Positions 55,010 to 64,000 of a DNA stretch of 64,000 nt are shown here, one piece after another. A model generated the notes under the pieces. The model saw only the letters and a program-made list of their open reading frames with translations. It was not told the DNA's origin and did no database searches. The stretch lies in NCBI GenBank assembly GCA_963377175.1, contig CAUJNA010000458.1, forward strand, positions 424,533-488,532. Reading direction: 5' to 3'. Source of the stretch: Effrenium voratum. Its lineage: Eukaryota; Sar; Dinophyceae; Suessiales; Symbiodiniaceae. The position numbers and the translations under genes were made by a program. How positions within the stretch are numbered: position 1 is the first letter of the stretch; each line of letters opens with the position of its first letter.

Positions 55010-58000
55010 GTTCATTGCATTGTGTTTGCGTCTCTTTGTTTGGTCGTTTGTGTTTGTTTTGGTGTTTGTGTGTGTCTCGCTTGTCTTTTGAGGGTACCCT
55101 GTAGAGATTGTTTTGAGCGGACACTACAGATACTGCCACCATTTCTGGGACGGGGGGAAGGGCGGCTTAAGTCTTCCTACTGACTGAGGAAGAGCCAGCG
55201 TAAGGCGCCTTTGCAAGAAGTCCGCTAGCCTTTTACGGCAGCCGAGTGAGTTTGATGGTGGGCACTTGCAAGAAGACAGGAGAATTCGCCAGTAGATTCA
55301 GTAGATGTTGGCAAATCATAACGCGCTCACTAATATCCAGGAGGGGGGATCGTATTTCCAGTTTGCGCGTTGTACCAATCTGTCCAGATAGATTTGAAAC
55401 GCATTCTTAAACGAGGCCCCCAGATTGACAGAGACCTACATAGTCTGCCCGCGCTGTTGACCAACACTGTTGAAAATTGTTTTGTTTGCCAAATTATGTG
55501 ATAGATCCAATCAATTGGTCGACTTTTCGATGCTTTACAGAGACGAGTGCCACCCTCCAAAGGATGACAAAAACCCAAGATAGAACATCAGATTAGGTTC
55601 CTCTAGTTTCTCGTTAGGGTTACCCGTGGTGCCAGATACCCAAAGGTTTCCCCCGAGAGAATGCCCGTGCCCATCCAGCTTAGAGCGACTGCAGCTTTCA
55701 AAAAAGCGCCGGCACGGCAAACACATTGCGGCGGAAAAGCGGGTTGGGATTATATGCAGCTTGCAGTGTAGCGAGGGACTTTGTGAGCTATTTTGATGGT
55801 TGATTCATTTTTGAGACTGGAATTGCCGCAACATTTGCTCTTTGGATATAGAAGGCTTGTTTGCCTTCATGTCGCCTGTGGAAATGGCACAGAATCATTC
55901 GATGGGTAGATGTGATTGCCGCTGCGGCAGGTCGGTCGGAATGGGAAGCCACCCCTGGACAAACTCATATTTCGTCCCCGAATCCTCCAAAGACTCTTGT
56001 GTCACAGTGGTTTGCATACCTTTGTTTTATCGCGGCTTGGACCATTACTTTACCCATGTCCAGAGTACGGAGACAGCAGCCAAGAGCAGCTGTGATTGAA
56101 TCTTTTGTAACCTGATTTGCGCAATGAGACGCTGAACACATGCAAAAAACATGGGGCAACAGGCTGACTCAGCAGTTCGCTGGATTAGGGGCCCCATGAT
56201 GTACACCTTATTCATACTACCTCATACGTGGGGTGTTCATTAGGGGCGCCTAACAGGTATCTGACATCTGCGAGTGTTCTGTCCCCAGGTGTGATTGCAG
56301 GCGAGTAGGGGTGAACGATTCGACCACCAGTTCTTTCCCACATTAAACGAGGCACTTTGGTTCCAGCCGCCCTTGGGTTTCTTGAGGTACTAGATGCCCA
56401 GTGGTGCCTTTTTGCTTCTCTTTCCCAACAGCTGGAAGCCATGGGGTTGATAGGCCCAGATACGGCTCTGGGGTCATTTCCGGGCTGTTGTCCCCTTTTT
56501 GTTTTGGCCCTTTAAAGTCAACTACCAAGGGGTCGGTAGTTCAAGTGAATCTTGCAACCCCCTGGCTCCTTCACTTTCAACTATTTCCCACTCCCCGAGT
56601 TCCGTTTCGGACTTTCATCACTTTTTGGATTTGGACCAGTTTGGTGGTACATACAAAGTTCTGACCTCTTTTAGCCAATCCACTCAGGAAGAGAGATTCA
56701 TGGTATGGGGAGCCCACTATTGTTTGAAGAGTGGTTTGGGGGTGTTTTGCCCAGCTTGTGAACACGGCTCGTGTGCAAAATGTATTGGGCCTCAAACATA
56801 GCTACCTCAATGCCTGGCTGCCTCAAAGCTTGATTTTAAGGACACATACCACGAAGCCGAATAGAGAGCGTGACCTTTTTTTCCCATGAACTCACCAAGG
56901 AACTAGGGGTCAATAGGTTCATAGAGTCTTTGAGCTAGCAATCACAACCACAACCTGAGCGGAGGTTCGCAGTAACTGGGGGCAGAGCAGGCTACTTCGG
57001 CATCCCTGCCAGACCATCGAGGTAATTAGCAGGGAACCATCCCACCGCACAGTGGCACGAAGTTGTCTTTGACGAATCACCGTCTCCTGTCCTCTCGATT
57101 GTTAGAGGGTAACAAGCCCAAACCTGGGAAACCTCCACAAGGGAATCCACTACCATCTGAGCCTATGGGTCTTGCGGATCGATTTTGAACCCGGCCAAAC
57201 CTGGGCCCCTCCCAGTGAAATCCTCGCAGCCGTTGTGTCTTTGCCCCGAAACGGGGCACTTGTTTGTTTTGATTCATGCCTGCTTGCAACCCAAGGACCA
57301 GGAGGAACAAACATACTGAATGTAACTTACTTACCTGTCGGGGCAGCCAAGACAAAAAACATTTGTAGGCTTCAAAGAAAACCAAAAGGAAGACCACCAA
57401 TTTGGTCCCCTACAAGACGCAGCCAAATGCTTGGACCCTTGCTCGCTTCAGGCCTTGAAGCCGGCGGCGGCGCGGGCATTTGCAGCCCGGAACCCCGAGC
57501 CGATGTCGCGACATATTGGCTTCCAGGGGGCTTAGGCTCAGGCCGTTTCTTTGACCCAAAGGAATCAGAGGGACATTTGTTTCAGGAGTTGTTTGTGTGT
57601 TTGCCCCAAAAGGAGAATGAACGGTGGTGTTTTTTGCTTTTCTACACAATGACTCCTAGGGGAATGTGCTGCTTTTTTCCGGGGTTGGCAACATTCTGCT
57701 CAAATATTCTCACCGAGCTCGCCTTTGGGGGTAAAAATATTCCGTGTTTCCCACGTGTGAATGGTGCCTGTGCACCAACATGGAACCCGAGTCCTTGGAG
57801 TGGCCATAGAGTTGAAGACTGGGTTTACCAGTTTGAGTTCCTGAAAGTAGATTCGCCTTCCAAGTGTCCAAAACGCCTTGAAGTGTGTCTGTTTGTTGAA
57901 AAGTAGGAGATTCTCCCCTAGTGACTTTCTTGAAGGGAACTCTTCGATTTTCAAGAAGAGTAACAGAACAAACCGCAGGTGAAGTCCAACTGTTGCGATA

Positions 58001-58300
58001 CTGGAGACAATATGCCTGCAACCTATGGGGCTTACTTGGAGAAAAATGAGGAGACCCCCAAGTATGATTCAATCAGGGGAGGAGGTCTCTTAGGATTACG
58101 AGTCGAGTTCAGACAAACGAACAACCCACAGCTTCCAGAGACTCCTACAAGCATAAGAGGAAAGATCTGATGAGGCCGTGGACTCTAGTGCTGGCAAGGT
58201 CTTCACGCTCCCAGGTACATGAGACCTTCGTGGGTCGCGGAGATGTGTAGAGTTGACCCCCGGAAACCTAGCATGGATGAAGCCAACGACAAGCAACAAC
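55010..58300. other. No supported gene; weak coding-like fragments
   Basis: 55861-56115 (+) reads WKWHRIIRWVDVIAAAAGRS and looks partly protein-like. 57449-57523 (+) reads ALKPAAARAFAARNPEPMSR after an acceptor CGCTTCAG and could be an exon. Neither is recognised. The 244-codon ORF 57172-57906 spans intron-like sequence and is not believed. Confidence 0.35.
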
Positions 58301-58314
58301 ATTGTGTATACTTA

Positions 58315-58334
58315 TGTATATATATATATATACT
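58315..58334. repeat. (TA)n tract
   Basis: Alternating TA between weakly coding regions. Confidence 0.85.
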
Positions 58335-58399
58335 CGGCTGGTCTTTGATCTGACCTTAGGAATTTTATGTTTTTGTGGTCAATTTATGTGTTTGCTTCC

Positions 58400-60900
58400 A
58401 TGAGATCACTGTGGCAACATTATTGCATGTTTGCTTTGCCATTCTGCCATGGGCACAGGTTCGACACAGGCCGTGAACAAGCGAAGCGCAATGTTCAAGC
58501 AACATCAGTTTCGCGGGTAACGCAGGACAATGCTCGAGGTGGGACGGGCGCAATGGCAGGCCGAATGGCGGCTGCATTTCGTCAAGGGCAACCCCCAAGC
58601 TGCTGGCACCAAGTCTGCGCAGAGGTGGGCCAGGTATTCCAAGGCGGTCACGGTGGGTGACGCGCGGCACCTCGGTGCCACCATCCAAAAGACCTGCAGC
58701 AAATAGACAAGGATGATGAGAACGATGTGGGCCGGCTGTTTGGGATTTGATTAAGCTGTTGATGCCGTTGGTGGCGTTAGTGCCCAGAGACTTCGAACAT
58801 ACTCGTTCGCCAAACCTGCAGCGGGCGTTGCGTGTCAGTGCGCCTTCTCGGACACAGGGGCCGTGAGCTCGATCAGTCAGTTCACTCGTGTTTAGATACC
58901 TAGGCAACATTAGCACACCACGACCAGCAGTTATTATTAGCCCAGACAAACGCTGACAGGCGAAGCAAACATGCCGATCGGTCTGCAGAGGCTTTCGAGG
59001 ACTGCACGACCGGCACGCATCCACATTGGCGCAATCGTGCAATTTTGCCGGCTTGGCCAGTGTGCGCGCACGGGGCGCTCACCATAGCCGTATGTCATTC
59101 AGTTGTCCGTTCCACACCCAAAATCTGTCAGCGTGTGGGGTCCTGATCCCAGGACGGGGAAGATCTCATGTTGCCAGGTTGGAGACTTTGTCATCCTCCT
59201 CAGCTGGCCGGCAATTCAAAGGCGTATCCCCCTGCCTACAAGGCCGCGCTGAGAGAGGCGGTTGGCCAGGGACCTTTCGGCCGGGTCGCTTACAGGATGT
59301 CCGCATGGGACTGTCACACGTCCAAGATCAGCAAAGGCCGGCCCGAGTGCTGGCGCCTTTGGGTGGTGCAAACGGGTGTTGTTCGGAAAGCGGATGTGCT
59401 CCAGCGTCAAGCCAACTTTTGTTTGACTCTCACATGATTTGTGGGCAAGCACGTTTTTCTTCGGCAGCGAGAGCTCCTCAAGAGTGCGTTGCGGCTTTGC
59501 GTCCCACCGTCCCACCAAGCCAATGACAGCAGCCTGCTCTGACCGCCGACAGAAGGAGTGAAGGGAAATCATCTTCGGGGTGTAAACAAGCAACTGGACG
59601 CCCGTGAGAGATACATGACAATCGATGAGCGCATGAATCCGAACGGGTGTGGCCGTTTTTTCCTACGGATCGGAAGCTTTCTGGCCCAACAGTTTTGAGC
59701 TGCACACTAAACAGCCGCATTATGCTTCCTTCAATTGACATGGTGTTGTGGTAGAATCCATTTTGTTCTCACAACGCGGGCCTTTTGCGGCAGCCAGGCT
59801 TGCTCGTTGAACCCAGGGTGCTGACGCACAACTGTCTCACTCGTGTGGTGGACTGCACACACCTTGCAGATGACAGCGGCGCATCTCTTCCGCAGCTTGA
59901 GCCGGGAGTCTTGCGCGCAGCCCCCCGGGGCAACGCATACGCCAGGGTAGGCTCTTGCGCGCTGCTTGCAAGTCAGGTGGCAACGTTGTGTCCACAGCAC
60001 CCTCGGCAAGGTGTCCTGTATTGCCAGGCATGCCCCACCTGCAAGATGTCCGCGAAGCACTCCCTGGCTTGATCGAAAAGGCTGGCACGAAGCCGGAAGC
60101 CACAAAGAAAACTGTTGAAACTGCGGATTTGGAGGGGCAGCTTTTGGATGGAAAGCTGGGTGGAAAGCCTCTGCCCACAAAAGCTGTCCACGCTTAATCT
60201 CTCGCCTGGGCGGGGGGGAGGTCATCCACGAACTGGCGTCCCATGAACGGACCTTGCCACTTGACATGTGTCTGTTTGTGGGGAATGCGATTTTGAGGTG
60301 GAGCGGTGTGCCACGGCTTGCTGCGCTTTTCCCGCTCAAAGTCGATGCTTGATCACTTGTTCAACGCCCCGGAGGTTGCAAATGGACACTAGCTACCTCT
60401 GGTCACGCCTCTTGCTTGCCGCCATGCGAAGCTTTCCACGATTAACACTTTTGGCGGGTCGATTGTGGCCCTTTCTTCCGGTTACTCTTGCTGGCTGCGA
60501 TCGGCGGGTTGGCGCGAGCGGCAGGAGCCCGGCGAGGGAGCCTGCGAGCCGGTCAAGACTCGGGTCCTGGAGATCGCCTGGAGATTGTCACGGTGGCCTG
60601 CGCAGACGGAGGGCCCAGCGAGCAGGCCACGCTTGTGCGTCTAAGGATTCTTTGACGAAGATGAATTTGGCAACGCGGGAACGGGCGCACCGCACCCGCA
60701 GCTTGATGAACGGCGTCCACGAGCCCCTCAACGCGTTGTGCAACAACGTCATGGGGATGCAACGTCATGGGGATGCTGCGGACGGATGCGAAGAGCGTGG
60801 CCCGCATGCTCAAGACTTTTGGCTGCACATGTTTTGTCTGGGAAGGTGTCTCGTCTGGATTTGGAAGGGGTGCTGGCTCGACTGACCAGCGTGGACGGTC
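58400..60900 (+). pseudogene. Decayed or fragmented intronless coding region
   Basis: Protein-like stretches in changing + frames: 58530-58706; 59225-59290 (SKAYPPAYKAALREAVGQGP); 60020-60195 (MPHLQDVREALPGLIEK then AGTKPEATKKTVETADLEGQ); 60560-60655 (GDRLEIVTVACADGGPSEQA); 60656-60785 (TKMNLATRERAHRTRSLMNG). A 16-base direct duplication (AACGTCATGGGGATGC, 60747-60780) may be one lesion. Could be a retroposed pseudogene; family not recognised. Some stretches may be chance. Confidence 0.3.
58530..58706 (+). CDS. Short ORF, 58 residues, protein-like
   Basis: ATG 58530, stop TAG 58704-58706. Reads MLEVGRAQWQAEWRLHFVKG then NPQAAGTKSAQRWARYSKAV and ends DARHLGATIQKTCSK. An in-frame TAA lies just upstream (58518-58520). 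W/R/K-rich with no known domain. Probably a surviving piece of the decayed coding region 58.4-60.9 kb. Confidence 0.4.
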   Translation: MLEVGRAQWQAEWRLHFVKGNPQAAGTKSAQRWARYSKAVTVGDARHLGATIQKTCSK

Positions 60901-60999
60901 CGCCCCGGCAGTGAAAATGCCGCAGCAGTGGAAGGGAGGGCAAGCCAGGCGGCAAAGTGCTCAAAAAAAATACTTTCTGCAGAGTAGCGAAGAGCAGCC

Positions 61000-62160
61000 A
61001 AGAACACACACTTATTATTATGCACTTAGACCTATGCTAATACACATGTTCAAGTACACGTGTACATGTATAGATGAAATGCATATTTGCACATGCCAGG
61101 GGAGGGCGCAGTACGTAGCCTCTTTCAGGAGGACTGCTTTCTTTCACGGATGATTCCTCGCAAGAGGCAAGCAATGATGGATCAACGCACTTCAAGCCCA
61201 TTTGACATTTTCTCCACGAACAAACGCAAGAGGTCCTTCGCAGAATCCCCTGACATTCATATATCTATTCAAAGTGAATTCCAGACCAGTGGTGAACGTG
61301 AGGGCGTGAAGAAAAACTATGAAAGATGATGTGGAATTATGACTTTCACATTGCTGTCCATGGTATGGCTCTGAGTCAGTCCCCCAAAGCGCCAAGGATT
61401 GGCAGAAGCCGTGCTCATAAGGATTGGCACTGTTCACGTTACACATGGCTGTTTTTGGGTGTGACCTCGCCACTTCCTTTGGGTATCAAATAGCTGTTCC
61501 ATTGAACCTACAACAGGTTTGACCTTGTGCTCAAGGGGCGAGAGCAGCTCAGTTTGAGGGACCCAGTGTGCCTGAGGTAGTGCTGGCATCGCGGCACAGG
61601 TGCCCAGAAGATCGCAGAGCGAGAGAGGGAGCATACGCGTTAGTGGCGGGCCGGGTTCGGTCAGGATGAAAAGCAAGCAGAAGCTTGCACACTTTGCGCT
61701 CAGGAATCACTACTTTACAGGTTTGACACAAGTTGGCTGCAGGTGTCTACAGCAAACCTTTGTCCTTCTGGTTCACAGCCGACTCGCAAAGGGAGCCATT
61801 GCAGTCGACCAGGTGACTATTCGTGCCCTCATGATAACGTGTGTCAGACTTTCTCAGCTGCAGGGTTAGGATCAAGGTGAGGTCTTCGTGTCTAGAGGGT
61901 TGGGGTTCGGAGAAGTTGGAGTTGGGAGTCTTTGGGGTTTAGGCTCACCAGGCTTAAGTAGAGCTTGATTCCTGAAATATGTCGCAGGACATTTCCGAAA
62001 TCTGGAATGCACAGTGGGCTTGTTGCTGGTTTACTTGCATTGGTTGCTCCACCCCGGGCCGTTTCGCAACCTTACATACACTTCCTTGAATGCGCGCCGC
62101 TTTGATCTTTGCTTTCCATACGGTGAATGATAATGTTTGGTACGTTCGCTTGTATTTGTT
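61000..62160. other. No supported gene
   Basis: Short ORFs only. A GGTTGGGGTT-like G-rich stretch lies at 61898-61945. Nothing else recognised. Confidence 0.4.
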
Positions 62161-62161
62161 T

Positions 62162-62560
62162 CTTTCTTTGTTTGTTTGTTTGTTTGTTTGTTTGTTTGGT
62201 TTTCGTTTTGTGTTTGTTTGTTTGTTTGTTTGTTTGTTTGTTTGGTTGTTTGTTTGTTTGGTTGTTTGTTTGTTTGTTTGTTTGGGTGCTTGTGTGCTTG
62301 TGTGTTTGTTTGCTTGCTTGCTTGTTTTTTTTGCTTTGTCTGTGTTGTCTGTTTTTTTGTGTTGTTAATTATTTGCTTGTCTTGCTGTCTGTTTCTTTGT
62401 TTGCTTGTTTGTTTGCTTGTTTGTGTGCTTGTGTGCTTGTGTGTCTGTGTGTCTGTGTGTCTGTGTGTCTGTGTGTGTGTGTTTGTGTCTGTGTCTGCGT
62501 GTCTGTGCCTGTGTGTCTGTGTCTGTGTCTATGTCTGTGCCTGTGTGTTTGTGTGTTTGA
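62162..62560 (+). repeat. TTTG and TGTC/TGTG arrays
   Basis: (TTTG)n, then CTTG, then (TGTGTC)n-like sequence. Long Cys/Val/Phe ORFs in all three + frames are repeat readings. Confidence 0.9.
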
Positions 62561-62649
62561 GTGTTTGTGTTTTGAAAGTTTGCTTATGTGTTTGTTTGAT
62601 TGGTTGAACGCTTGATTGTTTGTACGGTTGTTTTATTGTTTGTTGTGTT

Positions 62650-62850
<201 letters not shown>

Positions 62851-62924
62851 TGTTTTTGGGGGGGATTTGTTGGTTCCTTGTTTCGCTGATTCGCTTGGTT
62901 GTTTCAGTTGTTGTCTTCAAGACA

Positions 62925-63041
62925 CCCACGGAAAGATCGGCCGCACTGCATAGCCCGGCCGTGCGCCCCGTGCGACCGAGGCTGTACCTCCCTAGCGCCC
63001 AGGCAGTCTTCGAGGCGGAAAGCGTGGGGAGAACGGGATAG
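62925..63041 (+). CDS. Candidate terminal exon
   Basis: After an acceptor-like GTCTTCAAG, the frame reads TPTERSAALHSPAVRPVRPR then LYLPSAQAVFEAESVGRTG and stops at TAG 63039-63041. Codons are GC-rich as in the true exons of this window. No upstream partner found because the preceding sequence is a repeat array. Confidence 0.35.
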   Translation, partial: PTERSAALHSPAVRPVRPRLYLPSAQAVFEAESVGRTG

Positions 63042-63365
63042 TCCCACTTGGAAGTAGTGATGTAGTATAGCAAGCTCCAATTTTACCAGGTTCTGTTTGC
63101 TTAGTGCAGGGATTATGGTGGATCCAGCTTAGTACTACTTTGCTTTGTGCTGGTGCTGCAATCATGGCTTGCTTAGCACGCACAACAGCCCCTCCACGCT
63201 GCTTGGCCACTCACGAACTGTCGCAGAACATGAGCATTGCTCACCAGGCCACAGCCACTACATTGACATGTCCGCAAATCAAGGTGTAGCAGCAGCATGC
63301 TATGCAGACTTTGCCCTGCATATATTCTGTTGGAACGGTTTCCTATCCAAACGCCAGTATAGAGC

Positions 63366-63706
63366 TATACCTAGAACTTCCTGCGGCGGAAATTTCTGCC
63401 GCAACGCATTGCGGCGGAAATTCCCGCCGCATTCCAGAAAATCAGCCGCAAAAACAAACAAACGCCGCAACCAAAACAAAAACGCCGCAACACCGTTTGC
63501 TTTCCGGGAATTTCCGCCGCATTCCCGCCGATTTCCGCCGCATTCCCGCCGATTTCCGCTGCAAATCGTGGGGTAGAAAAACTGAAAGCAAGTTCTGCCG
63601 CAATTCTAAAAACAGCGCCGCAAATCAGGAAGAAATGCCGCAAATCCAAAAAGGCGCCTTTTTTGATTTGCGGCATAATTTCTGCCGCAACGAATCTCTA
63701 GGTATA
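63366..63706. mobile_element. 341-bp MITE with TATACCTAGA ends and GCCGCA subterminal motifs
   Basis: Ends TATACCTAGA (63366-63375) and TCTAGGTATA (63697-63706) are perfect inverted repeats; if the outermost TA is a target duplication, the ends are TACCTAGA. The interior has roughly 20 copies of CCGCA/TGCGG in both orientations, dense at both ends, resembling subterminal transposase sites. No ORF of its own. Confidence 0.7.
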
Positions 63707-64000
63707 CAGCCCGTATGAAAGCGACTTATTTGTTGCCCTACCTGCAACCCATGCTCCAAGTGGCGCATTTGCGTACAGGTGACATGAGCTTAAGATGCCA
63801 CACACTGCATGCTGGCAAAAGGTGTACCTTCAACACGCCAAGCCATGTCAGCTTGTTTCGAATCCTGAACCGCATGAGATCGCCAAGCATAGGTGTCCTT
63901 TTTAGGTTTGTTTGGTGCGAATCAGATGGTCTTATTCTATGCCTTTAGCTTATGTTAGATGGAACTGGTTTGGATTGGTTTTATTCCATTTACCACGCCA
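63707..64000. other. Right edge, no supported gene
   Basis: One 77-codon ORF (63715-63948) has no recognised motif and is cut by no splice signal I can support. Confidence 0.4.

Noticed and set aside
53264..55183. Cys/Leu/Phe-rich ORFs that look like membrane proteins
   Set aside because: They translate TTTG, TTGC and TGTG simple repeats; similar ORFs occur at 62090-63041.
57172..57906. 244-codon ORF
   Set aside because: Composition changes along its length, contains introner-like motifs and has no domain.

Overview
The window looks like nuclear DNA of a dinoflagellate. Reasons: a protein-coding gene cut into very short exons spread over more than 35 kb; splice donors that are GC about as often as GT; many short terminal-inverted-repeat insertions inside the introns; CCCTAAA-type interstitial repeats; and large amounts of simple repeat. 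No rRNA, tRNA, CRISPR array or prokaryotic operon was seen. This assignment is inference; species and genus cannot be told from the sequence.

Region 1 (1-about 5.8 kb) is intronless and unlike the rest. It holds one long reading frame (941-4693, 1250 codons) that continues leftward through a UGA and a frame change to the window edge. The protein has a CxxC..CxxC zinc ribbon, a KG-rich linker and an RS/RD-rich tail. Scattered through this region, in more than one codon phase and past the stop codon, are about 27 small hairpins. They share a GNTA tetraloop (GATA, GTTA or GGTA), have unrelated but self-complementary stems, and often carry one bulged or mismatched base a few pairs below the loop. 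The true stop codon lies in one of them. A cluster of other hairpins follows, then a purine tract and a TGTTGG sequence that could start an LTR. I think this is a mobile or virus-like RNA element whose RNA carries many copies of a protein-binding hairpin. This is the most novel signal in the window.

Region 2 (about 8-16 kb) has coding-like fragments, one clear zinc-ribbon exon (11294-11375), and a 2.3 kb TAC-triplet satellite containing a roughly 0.9 kb tandem duplication and many copies of the CGAATCATACCC motif.

Region 3 (16.7-52.1 kb, + strand) is one gene assembled by eye. Twenty-four exons have compatible phases throughout and give 644 residues ending at a TGA at 52137-52139. Order: a basic/coiled segment, two copies of a DP[DE]D...EL...Y.G.F...E[IL]..YW module, a cold-shock-like beta domain, and a complete PP2C (PPM) fold. 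The PP2C part keeps DGH and GDSRAV but lacks three metal-binding aspartates, so it is probably a pseudophosphatase. Its introns contain many 80-110 bp insertions with GTGTTTCT/AGAAACAC ends (introner-like).

Region 4 (52.1-64 kb) has T/G tetranucleotide arrays, a 55-bp minisatellite enclosed by an inverted repeat, a decayed or fragmentary coding region (58.4-60.9 kb), one terminal-exon candidate (62925-63041) and a 341-bp MITE with TATACCTAGA ends and many GCCGCA subterminal motifs (63366-63706).
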